Source: Pseudochelatococcus sp050946405 (GTDB lineage Bacteria > Pseudomonadota > Alphaproteobacteria > Rhizobiales > Beijerinckiaceae). Taken from it: a stretch of 64,000 bases of DNA. The notes beneath the pieces are model-generated. The model was not told the origin of the DNA, did no database searches, and saw only the letters and a list, made by a program, of their open reading frames with translations. Location of the stretch: assembly GCF_050946405.1 (NCBI RefSeq), contig NZ_JBMNUS010000004.1, forward strand, positions 62,001-126,000, given 5' to 3'. Shown here piece by piece: positions 27,309 to 37,800 of this stretch. The position numbers and the translations under genes were made by a program. The number at the start of each line of letters is the position of its first letter. Position 1 is the stretch's first letter.

Positions 27309-28919
27309 TCAGAAGAGCGCCTTGGCCGGTCCCGTCAATCCGCTTCTGAGGGCCGGCGACAACGGAATCCCGCTTCCCGGATGAAGCTTGCGCGCGAGCA
27401 GCGCCGAGGCCAGTTCCGTCCCGTGGGCCAGAATGAAACCGTCGGTCAGCCCGGGATCGGTGCCGAGGAGTTCGGTGAGAAACGCCCGCAGTTCGTCGGC
27501 AGGCGCGCGCTCACGCGGCTCGAACGCGCCGGATTCCAGGCCGCGCTCCTGATCGAGAGGCGCTTCGATGAGCTTCAGCGCGTTGACGATGCCCGCGCCC
27601 ATATTCGCGCCGTCCCACTCCGGCGGACGGTGCGCCGATGCGCGGACGAGGCGCCGGAACATGGCCTGAAGCGTTTCCCCGTGTTTCTCGGCCTCGGCGA
27701 TGAGATGGTCGCGGCCGTGATGGGCAAGCCAGCAGGCGGCGACACCGGCCGTCAGCGCCACCGCAAAACTCGTGCCCTGTCCCTGCCCCACGGAGCCGCC
27801 GGGCCGCGGCTCGACCGAAGCGCGGTAGACGTTCTGGCCCGGGGCCGAAATGTCCACCGCGAAACCCGAGCATGAGCCCCGCCACTTTTGGCCGGCCGAA
27901 TCGGTGCCCGCTACCGCGATGCACTCGTCGAAGCGGGCGGGACACACGACCACGCCGACACAGTTTCCGGCGGCCGCCATGACGATGACATGGCGCGCCA
28001 CGGCGCGTCTGATCGCCCGCCGGAGCGGCGAGAAGGGCAGCGGCGCGCCGCCCAGCGACATGGTGATCACATGGGCGCCCGCTTCCACGGCCCGATCGAC
28101 GGCCCGAGCGATGGGAATTTCCTCGTGCAGCCACACGCTGCGGATGGCGCGGATGGGCAGATGAAGGGCGAGCGGCGCGCTGCCCACCACCTCGTCGTCA
28201 CGGCCGTGATCCGGGCTGACGACGACGCTCGCCGTGGCGGTGCCATGGCCGGGATTGGCGGCAAGTCCGCCGTCCAGCGGATCGGTGGCGTCATTCTCCG
28301 GCCCGTCTCCGAGCGTGTTGAAGCCGTCCGCGCGCGTAACGCCGTCGAGCTCCGCGTGCGTGGCGACGCCGGTATCCGGCTGGGCGATGACGATGCCCTT
28401 CCCCCTCGACGGGCGGCCGCACTTCTCCGACAGCGCCCATGCCTCGGGAACCCCGATCGCATGGAGAGCCCACTTCCTGTCTTCCAGCTCGCGTTCTTCC
28501 CACGCCCAGCACCCCGGCGGAAAATGATCGATGGATTCGAGTCCCTTCGTGTCCGGCGGCTGCGCTGGCGCGGAAGCGCGCGGCAGGTCCGGCTCGACGA
28601 CCGTCGCCCCGAGTTCCGACGCGAGGGAATGGCCGAGAGCGCGGGCCGCATCCGCGGCGGCGAAGGCATCGCCGAGCCGAAAGGTTCGCGCGGTAAAAGC
28701 AAGGATCACTTCGCCGTCCGGGGTCCGGGCAATATCGAAGGGTTCGTCCGGCAGGAGGCGGCGCAGCCCGGCGTCGATCGACGCCGCCTCTTTCGCGCCG
28801 GGCACGATCAGATAACGCGCCGGCGGATCGCTCCTTTGGCCGGCGCGGCCCGTCTGGCGAAGCTCCAGTTTCTGCACCAGCGACTGCGGGTCTGATGCCG
28901 TCCCGATCCGTTCAACCAT
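27309..28919 (-). CDS. S8 (subtilisin-like) serine peptidase, cytoplasmic
   Basis: This 536-residue protein carries a complete subtilisin triad: D182 (VIAQPDTGVATH), H225 (NPGHGTATAS) and S384 (GQGTSFAVALTAG), with oxyanion N319 (AAAGNC). It has no signal peptide, so it should act in the cytoplasm unless exported by another route. About 130 residues precede the catalytic domain and may act as a regulatory or inhibitory segment. I chose the ATG at 28919, which follows a strong AAGGAGGG. It is the last gene of a six-gene operon of proteases and wall/nucleic-acid hydrolases; S8 peptidases occur in prokaryotic conflict systems as effectors or activators. Confidence 0.9.
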   Translation of the reverse strand: MVERIGTASDPQSLVQKLELRQTGRAGQRSDPPARYLIVPGAKEAASIDAGLRRLLPDEPFDIARTPDGEVILAFTARTFRLGDAFAAADAARALGHSLASELGATVVEPDLPRASAPAQPPDTKGLESIDHFPPGCWAWEERELEDRKWALHAIGVPEAWALSEKCGRPSRGKGIVIAQPDTGVATHAELDGVTRADGFNTLGDGPENDATDPLDGGLAANPGHGTATASVVVSPDHGRDDEVVGSAPLALHLPIRAIRSVWLHEEIPIARAVDRAVEAGAHVITMSLGGAPLPFSPLRRAIRRAVARHVIVMAAAGNCVGVVVCPARFDECIAVAGTDSAGQKWRGSCSGFAVDISAPGQNVYRASVEPRPGGSVGQGQGTSFAVALTAGVAACWLAHHGRDHLIAEAEKHGETLQAMFRRLVRASAHRPPEWDGANMGAGIVNALKLIEAPLDQERGLESGAFEPRERAPADELRAFLTELLGTDPGLTDGFILAHGTELASALLARKLHPGSGIPLSPALRSGLTGPAKALF

Positions 28920-28968
28920 GTCGAGCCCTCCTTGTGCCGATGGAGCCGGAGCCGAATATGCTTCCCGC

Positions 28969-30693
28969 CTACCGCAGCCATACTTCGAGCACACCCTTCG
29001 TAATCTGGGGCAACGCGGCCGCTTGCGCATCGGTCTGGCCGGCGGCGCGGAGATCCGCCGCCAACAGCTCGGCCGACGCGCGATCGCCTTCCTCCCCCTG
29101 CCGATATCGCACCTGGCTGCGATCGGGGCCGACCCGCACGCGTTCCTCTTGCTCCACACGCCAGCCGACCGATCGCAGCAGGCGGCCGACATTGATGGCC
29201 TGTTCCCGCGTGATTCCGACGAAATGCGGATACACGGTCTGCGACGGCGCGGGGCTGATGCCGAGATTGGCCTGCAACCGCCGCAGATAGGCGGCGGTGT
29301 CTTCTCCGATCGCGGTCTCGCCCGCGGCCCTGCTGTCCGTGAGATCGCCGACGGCCCGGCGGGCCTGCGCCTTGAGATCGAGCCAGCCGTCCCGCTCCCA
29401 ATGCACGGCGGGTATCTCCGACAATACGAACAGAAGGTTCAATCGCCCCGTCACCGTCAGCGCGCGCATCGATGCATCGCCGGCCGCCGCCGCCAGAACC
29501 GCCGTCACCTTCTTCTGCTCCGCTTCCGGCAGGCCGTCATCGCGCAGCGCCGTCACCAGCGCCTGCGCGGCGGCCCGCCGCACCTCGGGCGTCCCGCCGT
29601 TCAGCTCCGGCACGCGGGCGGCGAGGCGCTCGCCCTCGCTGTCCGCGCCGTTCTGCTGCGGCGCGGGCGTCCCGATCACCAGACGATCCCCGACGTCAAC
29701 GGGCGACACGTTGAAACGGGCCAGGACGTCCGCCGTCTGTTGCCTGATGAGACGATCTATGTCGAAACGTGGAATGCCCGGCGGGGATGGCGGACGAGAG
29801 TCCGGCGAAGGATGCGGCACGAAGGCGTCCAGCCCTTCGCGCAGGCTCTCCGGGACTTGCGTGAGCGGAAGAACGCCGCCTCGCACGAGGCCGGCGATGA
29901 ATGCGGCGGCGTCATCGAGCCGCGCGCGGTCGTCGTCCGCCTGCGGGCTCCGGCGCTCCCCGATGACCTCTCTCAGCTCGGCACGGTCGCTTTCGGCATT
30001 CCATGTCGCCGCTTCCTCGGCCGCCCGCGCCTCGGCCTCGGCGGCCCGCGCGGCCTTCTCGGCATTCCACGCCTGAAAGGCGAAGGCCGCGAGCCCGCCC
30101 GCGAGCAGCACCAGTGCGCCCAGCACCGCGATGACGATGTTCTTCGTCCTGCTGGAGCGGCGGACCGCCTCATGCTCGGCCTGCCGGCTGGCCTTGACGA
30201 GCATGGCGATGTCGGGATCGAGCCAACTGTAATCGTCCGCCTTTGCAAGCGCGCTGCCGCTCAGCAGGTAGCCCCTCGCCCGTCCGCTATCGCGCCATTG
30301 CCGCGCCAGCGCCGCGAGACGGATGGCCTGCCGGCTGTCGATCCGCCCGCCCTCTTCTTCTCCGTCGTCCCGGCCCTTGCGCGTGCCGGACGCCTCCGCG
30401 CCGGCGGCCGGCAACGGCGGAGCGAGCAGCGACGGGCGGAAGTCGTCCGCCACGGCGTCCGGCGTCGCCGCGAGTTCGGCGCTCCAGTAATCGAGAATAC
30501 GTTGCGCCGCCTCGCGCTCGTGGTCGTCGGCCAGATGCCGCCCCGTGGCGACGGCCCTGGCGATGAAAGCGCGCAGCGAGCCGGCGTCCGGCTGCGCCTC
30601 CGCCCCTCTCCCGTCCGCCGCATGCCTCATCAGGTCGAGGTGAGCGGCGCGAAGCGCCCCGAGGGAGCGGAACTCTTCCGAAACGTCAGGCAT
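28969..30693 (-). CDS. Membrane protein resembling the post-NTPase segment of STAND proteins
   Basis: This 574-residue protein has a cytosolic N-terminus, one membrane helix at about residues 184-206 (NIVIAVLGALVLLAGGLAAF), then an Ala/Glu-rich coiled coil and a C-terminal domain. The GYLLSGSALAKADDY block, the SRQAEHEAVRR stretch and the helix plus AEKAARAAEAEA coil closely resemble what follows the NTPase in bacterial STAND/WD40 proteins, but no Walker motifs or WD40 repeats are present. The last 90 residues (VGRLLRSVGWRVEQEE, QVRYRQGEEGD) look like a LytR C-terminal-type domain. It overlaps the upstream gene by 8 bases and has a GGGAGG site. It may anchor the system at the membrane. Confidence 0.75.
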   Translation of the reverse strand: MPDVSEEFRSLGALRAAHLDLMRHAADGRGAEAQPDAGSLRAFIARAVATGRHLADDHEREAAQRILDYWSAELAATPDAVADDFRPSLLAPPLPAAGAEASGTRKGRDDGEEEGGRIDSRQAIRLAALARQWRDSGRARGYLLSGSALAKADDYSWLDPDIAMLVKASRQAEHEAVRRSSRTKNIVIAVLGALVLLAGGLAAFAFQAWNAEKAARAAEAEARAAEEAATWNAESDRAELREVIGERRSPQADDDRARLDDAAAFIAGLVRGGVLPLTQVPESLREGLDAFVPHPSPDSRPPSPPGIPRFDIDRLIRQQTADVLARFNVSPVDVGDRLVIGTPAPQQNGADSEGERLAARVPELNGGTPEVRRAAAQALVTALRDDGLPEAEQKKVTAVLAAAAGDASMRALTVTGRLNLLFVLSEIPAVHWERDGWLDLKAQARRAVGDLTDSRAAGETAIGEDTAAYLRRLQANLGISPAPSQTVYPHFVGITREQAINVGRLLRSVGWRVEQEERVRVGPDRSQVRYRQGEEGDRASAELLAADLRAAGQTDAQAAALPQITKGVLEVWLR

Positions 30694-31993
30694 GGCCTTG
30701 CCTCCCGAGAAGAACCGAAAGCGGCTCGCTTATCTTGACCAGTTCCGCGCATTGCTCTTTCAGGATCTTGTCGACGCGGAAAAAGCGGAAGCGCGCTTCG
30801 AGCCGAAGCGAGGCGAAAGCCTGCCTGAGACCGCCGTTTATCTGCTCGCTGGCGAGGATATCGTCGAAGGCGTCGATATAGCGCAATACATCGGCCGCCC
30901 AGGCGTCACCGGCGTCGAGGGCGGCGAGTTCGCGCACCCGCCGCTTCACGTCGCCCCAATAGGGCATGAACTCGACTTCGCGCTCCGGGTTGTCGTGATC
31001 GAACAGTTCTTCCAGCGCGGCGATGCTCTTGTCCGCCTCCTGCCAGCTCCTGTGTTCGACGACGCGCGCGCCGATGGTGGGATGGACGATCCGCAGCGCG
31101 GCGCGGGCCTTTGCGATCTCCTCGCCATCGGGGGCGATCGCCTCCTCCACCTTGCGCAACGCCTCCCCGAACGCCCCGAGCGGTATGGCGTCGGCGGTCG
31201 CGAAGATGCGGGCATTCAGCCGCGAAGGCACCTGCCTCATGACGTCCTGAATGTCGCGCAGCGCCAGCACCGTCTCGTCCCGGTCGCGGTTGTCGAGCCC
31301 GCTCCTGAGACGGGCGACGGCATCGCCCAGGCTGTCGTGCCAGAAGGCTTCGAGCGCCCGCTGCGCGTAATCCTGCGGCAGACGCGCGATCTGATCGGCG
31401 ATGAGATCGCAGTTGAGGCGCAGTTGCGCCTGATATTCTTGCAGCATGGCGATGCGCAGGGGATCGTCGGTGAAGCGCTGCAACGCCGCCCGCAGACCCG
31501 AGAGCTGCTTGATCTGCACCTGATGCAGGCAATCGTGGAGCCGCTTGTAGATGTCGAGAACGACCAGCGCGCCGGCCACCGCCGTCAGCGTGCCGCGCGT
31601 TTCCTCCACCACGGCGCGCACGTCATCCCGGCTCAACTGCGCGCGCAGATAGTTGGCGCCGCCGATGATGTCGCGAACCTGGCTTTCGATGCCCGGCACG
31701 CCGTCCAGCGCCGCAGGGCATGCCCGCCCGACGAGATCGCGCAGGCCGGCGTCGTCGGGGCGCGAAAGAACGGCCGCCGCCAGCACCACATGCTGGAATC
31801 CGAGCTGGTCGAGACGATCGAGCGTCTGATAGGCGATATCGTCCATCGGCTGCTGCTCGTGCGTATAGAATTTGAACAGGCTCCTGCCGGTGGTCCTCAC
31901 CAGGATGCGGTCGAACTCGCCCGCCCCGAACGCGGCCGAGATGGCGCGCGCGAGCGGCATCATCAAATCCGGGGGAATGCCGTTCGCAGCCAT
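30686..31993 (-). CDS. EAD1-like domain protein with helical C-terminus
   Basis: This roughly 435-residue protein begins with about 90 residues (MPLARAISAAFGAGEFDRIL, FQHVVLAAAVLSRPDD) that fit effector-associated domain 1 (EAD1), a death-fold-like adaptor that pairs receptors with effectors in conflict systems. The rest (90-435) is alpha-helical with no enzyme motif I recognise. The next upstream gene carries a second EAD1-like domain fused to a protease, so the two probably bind each other. I chose ATG 31993, preceded by AAGGGGG; the frame opens from 32029. It overlaps the downstream membrane-protein gene by 8 bases. Confidence 0.75.
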   Translation of the reverse strand: MAANGIPPDLMMPLARAISAAFGAGEFDRILVRTTGRSLFKFYTHEQQPMDDIAYQTLDRLDQLGFQHVVLAAAVLSRPDDAGLRDLVGRACPAALDGVPGIESQVRDIIGGANYLRAQLSRDDVRAVVEETRGTLTAVAGALVVLDIYKRLHDCLHQVQIKQLSGLRAALQRFTDDPLRIAMLQEYQAQLRLNCDLIADQIARLPQDYAQRALEAFWHDSLGDAVARLRSGLDNRDRDETVLALRDIQDVMRQVPSRLNARIFATADAIPLGAFGEALRKVEEAIAPDGEEIAKARAALRIVHPTIGARVVEHRSWQEADKSIAALEELFDHDNPEREVEFMPYWGDVKRRVRELAALDAGDAWAADVLRYIDAFDDILASEQINGGLRQAFASLRLEARFRFFRVDKILKEQCAELVKISEPLSVLLGRQGHA

Positions 31994-32006
31994 GCCGCCC
32001 CCTTCC

Positions 32007-33137
32007 TCACGCTTCGATGAGCGCTCCATGACCGTTCGCCACGATCCGCTCGCGGATCAGCCCGATCGGCACGCCCTGATTGAAGTTCGGCGTGCGCCAG
32101 TGCGGATCTCCGTAATGGTGGAGCGCGACAAGATCCCAATCCATCGAAAAGCACGGCGAGCCGGAGGAGCCGGCGTCCGTGTTGGTCCGGTAGCGCAGCC
32201 GTGTCCCGCGAGCATTGAAGCCGATGATGGCCTGCGTATCCATGGCGAGCTTCATCGGCGCGTCGCCGGGGTGCTGGACGATGAGCAGCGGCGCGTCGGC
32301 ATCGAGCTTCCGCACGACGCCGGGCAGGCGGATGAAGTTGCGCTTTTCTCCGTTCAGCACATCCTCGCCCGCCGCCTCGGCGAGCCGGATGAGCGCGTAG
32401 TCGAGCTCGTCGGCGGTAGCCTCCGGGGCGTTCGGATCTTCCTCCGCCTCGCCCGGAGCGTAGGGGCTCCAGTCGACGAGCGGGGCCGCGGCGGCCTTGG
32501 CGACGCGGCTCTCGCTGCGCGCGCCGGTTTCCAGACGTACATGGTTGAAGCGGCAGTCGAGCCCGGCAAGTCCTTCTCCCGCGCTCCGCGCCAGCCCCTC
32601 CACGACATGCCAGTTCGTCAGCACCGCCTGCGGCCCGACGAGGAAACCCGTGCCGGCGGCCTGTCCGTCGATCTCCATCCGGCACACGCGGTTCTCGATG
32701 CGCGCCAGCCGCCTGATCCAGACGTGAAGATCGAGCTGACGGAGATGCGGCCGCACGTTGCGCTCAAGGCCCGGCGCATAGGCGTTGGTCGCCGCCTGCG
32801 GCTCCCTCACGCCCGCGCGCTGCACCGAAAGGCCGGCTTGGGGCAATGGCGCTTCCAGAACCACATCGGGGTAAACCGCGGCGATCGCAGCGCGCACGTC
32901 CCGCCTGTTCGGCCGATCGCGGTAGATTCTGGCGAGGAGCGGTTTTTCGGTGCCGTCCGCAGCGAGCGCGGCGAGAAGCTGGAAGAGAGAGTCACGAAGC
33001 GGCTGCCCCTCGCCCGCGTAGTTGAACAGCCGGTCGCCGGTGGTCGCGAAGACGATCTGGTCCAGTTCGGCGCGGCCGCGCAGCGTGCGCAGCAGCACCG
33101 GGATCAGCGCATCGATCTGTTCTCCGCTCAGGTTCAT
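32007..33137 (-). CDS. EAD1-like domain fused to trypsin-like serine peptidase
   Basis: In this 376-residue protein the first 90 residues are EAD1-like (LLRTLRGRAELDQIVFATTG, PLLARIYRDRP), aligning in pattern with the neighbouring EAD protein. Residues of about 150-365 are a trypsin-like protease with H177 (LTNWHVVEG), D246 (LDYALIRL) and S325 (TNTDAGSSGSPCF). There is no signal peptide. Fusions of EADs with trypsin-like peptidases are known from prokaryotic conflict systems, where the protease is thought to be activated on recruitment. It starts 41 bases after the upstream gene and ends 13 bases before the next. Confidence 0.88.
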   Translation of the reverse strand: MNLSGEQIDALIPVLLRTLRGRAELDQIVFATTGDRLFNYAGEGQPLRDSLFQLLAALAADGTEKPLLARIYRDRPNRRDVRAAIAAVYPDVVLEAPLPQAGLSVQRAGVREPQAATNAYAPGLERNVRPHLRQLDLHVWIRRLARIENRVCRMEIDGQAAGTGFLVGPQAVLTNWHVVEGLARSAGEGLAGLDCRFNHVRLETGARSESRVAKAAAAPLVDWSPYAPGEAEEDPNAPEATADELDYALIRLAEAAGEDVLNGEKRNFIRLPGVVRKLDADAPLLIVQHPGDAPMKLAMDTQAIIGFNARGTRLRYRTNTDAGSSGSPCFSMDWDLVALHHYGDPHWRTPNFNQGVPIGLIRERIVANGHGALIEA

Positions 33138-33178
33138 GCTTCCGTCTCCCTTTCACCGAACGGCTGCTTCCTCCGCCT

Positions 33179-34798
33179 TCAGATGTCCCACGCCCGCCGG
33201 GAGTCGTAGGCCGCCTTCTCGGACTTGACGGAGATATGCACATGCCGCGTGTGCGGATTGTCGCCGCCGTAGCGCAGCCATGTCCACGGCGCGGCCTCGC
33301 CGACGCCGCGGGAATAGGCGATGCGGCGGTTCCAGATGATGTATTTTATGCGGAAATCGCGGCTGCGCAGGATGGCTTCCGCGATCTGGCCGGCACTGCA
33401 CCCGTTGCGCGGATCGTCGGTGATGTCGAACGCCGTGACGACGCCCACGGCGCCATCGCGCACCCACGGGTTATGATCGGAATTGCGGCTCTGGTGCGCC
33501 TGATCGCCGATCCCGCCGTCGCTGATCCTGCTGCGTCCGGGCGCGATGGCGTCGACCTGCTGACGCAGAACCTTGAGACTTTCCGCCAGCCGCCAGGGAC
33601 CGGCTCCCTCCAGCCCGCCGGCCGGCGCCAGGTTGCGCTCCTCCTCCTCCGCTTCCGCGCCTTCGTCGTCACCGGCATTCGGCGTGGCGGGTTCCTCGCG
33701 GAGGGAAGCGGATTCAGTCGCCGCGAGCGATGCCGCGGCAGGCCGGGCCGCTTCCGCGCCGGCGGCACGCCCGCCCGCCGTCAGATTGCTGGGAACGGCC
33801 GCGACCACGCCTTCGGGAAACGCGACATGCCCCGAAGCGTGATAGAGCAGGTCGCCGTCGGCGACGCGCGCCGTCTTGAGATCGTTCAGGACGAAACTAA
33901 CGGCCGCGCCGCCGTTGTAGCTGAGCCTGTCGCCCTCGAACAGCACGGTCCACAGATGGCGCTTGCGCCTGTAGTGCCCGCCGCTCCTGACGACCTTGAC
34001 CGTGAGATGGAAAGCCCGCTCGCTGCCGTCGATGAGATGCGCGATCTCGCTGGCTTCCTGAAGATGGGCGAGCCGCGCGGCGTTTTCCCCGGCAACCTTG
34101 AACTCGTCCACGAGGCGGTCGATCTCCGCAATCACCGCGTTGGCGCGCTGTCGCGATGTATCCGGCGCAGGATCGCCTTCCGCCTGCCCGGCAGCGTCTA
34201 CATCCAAAGGTTGCAGCCGCGACCTGAGCCCGAGCAGCAGCTCGACGCGGCCGACGAGATCCCACCGGTGAGCGACCGGCCCGCCGGAGACGGGCGCCCC
34301 GCCGAGGATCACGCGGTCGATGCCTGCGCGCACGAGGCCGCCGGCGATCACCGGATAAAGGTCCGCCTCGCTGATCGGGATATCGCGGCCCTCATAGGCG
34401 ATGTCGGCCTTGAAGAACGACAGGAAATGCGCCAGCGCCTCGACGCCCGCGCTCACGCCGGCCAACCCTGCGAGCTTCCTGCTCTCCAGCGAACGGACGA
34501 GCCCGCGCTCCGACGACAGCAGCGATTCCCCGGCTTCCTCCAGAACCCCGATGCGCGCCGAAACCGCGCGCCAGTCGGCGATCCTTGCGGCCAAAGTCTC
34601 GTTGCCGAGAATGACGAGGGCGGGCTCGCGGCCGATGGCCTTGCCGGCGCGCACGGCAATCTCGTCCGCGATCCTGCGCGCCGCCGCAATTGCCAGTATC
34701 CCGGCCTCCAGCGTTATCTTGTCGTCGATCTCCGTCTTGCCCGCAGGCGGCGTCACCGCTGCGCCCTTTGTCTTGTCATCCCCGCCATCACCAGTCAT
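33179..34798 (-). CDS. Unknown N-terminal region fused to M15-like peptidase domain
   Basis: This roughly 539-residue protein has an N-terminal alpha/beta region of about 330 residues without a recognised fold (LEAGILAIAAARRIADEIAV, ISEADLYPVIAGGLVRAG), an acidic Ala-rich linker at about 360-395, and a C-terminal domain resembling M15/endolysin D,D-carboxypeptidases, with candidate zinc ligands H442 (SRNSDHNPW), D458 (TAFDITDD) and H521 (HTRHVHISV). Such domains cut peptidoglycan stem peptides or, in some lineages, act as generic peptidases. I chose ATG 34798, 6 bases after GAGGGAG; the frame extends to 34834. The ligand assignment is tentative. Confidence 0.78.
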   Translation of the reverse strand: MTGDGGDDKTKGAAVTPPAGKTEIDDKITLEAGILAIAAARRIADEIAVRAGKAIGREPALVILGNETLAARIADWRAVSARIGVLEEAGESLLSSERGLVRSLESRKLAGLAGVSAGVEALAHFLSFFKADIAYEGRDIPISEADLYPVIAGGLVRAGIDRVILGGAPVSGGPVAHRWDLVGRVELLLGLRSRLQPLDVDAAGQAEGDPAPDTSRQRANAVIAEIDRLVDEFKVAGENAARLAHLQEASEIAHLIDGSERAFHLTVKVVRSGGHYRRKRHLWTVLFEGDRLSYNGGAAVSFVLNDLKTARVADGDLLYHASGHVAFPEGVVAAVPSNLTAGGRAAGAEAARPAAASLAATESASLREEPATPNAGDDEGAEAEEEERNLAPAGGLEGAGPWRLAESLKVLRQQVDAIAPGRSRISDGGIGDQAHQSRNSDHNPWVRDGAVGVVTAFDITDDPRNGCSAGQIAEAILRSRDFRIKYIIWNRRIAYSRGVGEAAPWTWLRYGGDNPHTRHVHISVKSEKAAYDSRRAWDI

Positions 34799-34826
34799 CG
34801 TCATCTCCCTCGCCGTCGCAAAGTGC

Positions 34827-37800
34827 TCAGACATCCAGCGCCTTGAGCAAGACCGCAGCCCCGCACTGCCGCGAAACGGCGTCGGGATCGTATCGGCCGT
34901 CTCTCACGTACTTTCCCTTGGTGTAGTGATCGGAGAAGCTCCACAGATAAGGCGAGTTGACGCCGCGCGGGCGATACCCCCAACCGTTGTAAGCCTCGAA
35001 GCGATAGAGCGCGCGCGGCACGGACCAATCCCGCTCCCGGTCGTATCCTTTCAGCGTGAGCGCATCGATGGCGCTGGATTCCCAGTCGTTCGGCGGGTTC
35101 CATACCGCCGGCCGGTTCTTCGGCACCTGTACGGTGCGCGCGCCGAGCGGATCGCCGTTGTGAAGGTGGCCCCTGAAGCTGAAGCTGCCCTCCAGCGCGT
35201 GCGTGATGCCGACGAACCACCACGGAATGCCGAGCTTTCCGCCGACAGCCTCGTAGCGGGGCCGGAAATCCTTCAGCTTTCCGACATGCCAGGCGACGGC
35301 GTTCCGCCATTCGGGACGGATGCGGGCGCTCGCATAGAGAGTCTCATAACCGCGTTTCAGGTCGGCGAAAGCGGGTGCCGGCGCTTCCTCCGTGTCGGCC
35401 GCCGAAACCACTTCGCCGTGATAAGCCTGAAACAGCCGCGCCACCGCATCCGAAAGGGCGGCATCGTCGTCGCCGATGCTTTCCTGGAGCGCGACGAGCC
35501 GGTGAGGGATCGCGGCAGGGCCGAGGCTTTCGATCCGCGTCTCCAGTTCCGCAAGCGCCTCGCCTTCTTCTCCCGCGGCCTCGGCCAGCCCGCCCGCCTG
35601 CGGCGCCGGCGCGTCGAGCCTGATATCCTCAATGGATTCGACCGGCAGATAGACAACCCGGCCGCCGTCGATCGTTTCCTCGCCCGTGAAGGTGCGCGCA
35701 AGCGGGTCCGCGTCCCTCAGCACGGGAAACGACAGGCCGGTGATTTCCTCGATATGCCGGATGGCGATCTGGAAAGTGCGGTAGGCGCCGAGCACGAACC
35801 CCTCGACCGCTTCGGCCCGGCTGCGGCGTTCGAGCAGCTCGCGGATCAGGTCGCCCTGGCTCAACAGGTATCCGGTGGCGTGCAGGCCGCCCTCCGGCCG
35901 CGGCATGACGACGATCTTCCAGAACTCCTGCGGCACCTGCGCATTGCTCGGCGCCAGTTCGGGATCGTCGTCGCGGAAGACCGGCCCCGTGAACACGCTC
36001 GCCCTGAAGCCTTCCGTGCGGGCGCTGTCGAGGATGTAGTTCTCCAGCCCCAGCCACAGCGCGTTGCCCTGATTCAACGTGGAATGTTGCAACGCCGCGT
36101 TGGTGTAGTGGAAGGTGTCGTCGTTCGCCTGCAAGGCGTCGTCGCCCCAGTTGGGATCCTGCCGGCGCACCAGATGGCCGCGGTCGATCTGCCGGTCGCG
36201 ATAGGCCCCCTGCCCGAGCTGGACGGCGCGGTCTATGCGCAGATCGAAAAACCAGCGGTCGTCGCCGCGCTTGATGTGCCTGAGGGAACTTCCGTCGATG
36301 TTCACCGCCGTCACGCGCGGCGTCCGCCGCCCCGTCGAGAACAGCACGCCGAAATGGGTATAGCGCAGCTCATGGGGGCGCTCGTCGTCGGCATCGGAGG
36401 GGCGCGCGAGGTCGGCGGCGATGTCGTCGCCGAACTCCGGCCACGGCACGGCGAGGCCCTCGCCGAGAAACAGCGGATCGTAGCCGCCGCGCTCCGCCAG
36501 TTCCGAAGGCTCGTGAGCGCCGTCGGCGCGCTCGCCCTCTTCCGGCGGCGGGCCGGCCACGGCGGTGAGCGCGCCGGACAGCAGATCCTTCAGCGTCGCC
36601 GCGCTCACCGCTGCGTTCTGGACGCCGAACTCACCGGCGAAATGCAGCCCGACGACGCCCTCCTGCTCCAGACTGATGAGACATGAGCCCGAACTGCCGC
36701 CGAGCGTCGTGCAATCGTGAGACAGTACGGTGCCCTCGCCATCCGTGATGATGAGGCCGGGCGAAAACCGCTTCACGTCGTAGAGATCGTTGAAATACCG
36801 GTGCATCTGCGCCAGATCGTTGCGATCGTCGAAAGCGGGATAGCCGATGGTGGCGACGAGCTCGCCCTCGCGCCCGCGCCGTGGCGCAAGCGGGATCGGA
36901 TCGGGCGCGAGGCCGTCCCGCGTCTCGATCTCCAGCAGGGCGACATCCGCTTCCGTGTCGTCGGCGATGTAGGCGACGGCGGTGACAGGCAGCGTGAACG
37001 CATCGCCGGGCAGCGATTCCACTTCCTCGCGCATGTCCAGCCGTGCTCCGTAGCGCGCGCCGATCGGCGAGCGGAGGAAGATGCCTTCCCCGCCGCGGCC
37101 GCGCCGCGCCACCAGCCTCGCGACATGGCGGTTCGTGACCACCTTGCGCCGGCCGCCGGGCGCCTCGTCGACAACGAAACCCGTGCCGCCCCAGCGGAAC
37201 GCGTGGTTGACGAACTCGACCCGCCCGACGGACGGGACGAAACGGTCGACCCGCTGGGTGTTCGCCTGGGTGAGCTGAGGCAGCAACGCAACCGGCTCGA
37301 ACTGCACCCTGTCGTTGCGGATCAGCAGCGGCGGACGCCCCACCCGGCGCACGATCGCCTCCAGCCCGGCGATGTTGCCGAGCCGTTCCAGCCCCCCGCC
37401 CCTGCTTGCCCGGCTTTCGAACCCTGCTGGGCGGATCCGGTCGAGCACGGGCAGGATGGCGGCGGGATCGATACCGAAGCGGACGGGATCGATGCGGCCC
37501 GAAGCGACCGCCGCCTCGACCGCCGGGAGCACGCCGGCGCCGAAGCCGCCGAGCAGGTTCTCAAGCCGCATGCGGGCTTCCTCGCGCGCCGCCGCGCCGG
37601 ACGCCACCCGCGCCTGCGCGGAATGCTCCTCGAAGGGATGCTTCTCGACATGGCCATGATCCGGCATGCGGCTGTAGTCGGACGCGAGGCCGGGATCGGT
37701 TTCGGGAATGGAAGAAAATTCGTCCCAAAAGGCCGGCCCCTCCTCGCCGGAGTACCGCATCAGGAATTCCACCTCGTCATCCGAATAGGCAGGGTCCCAG

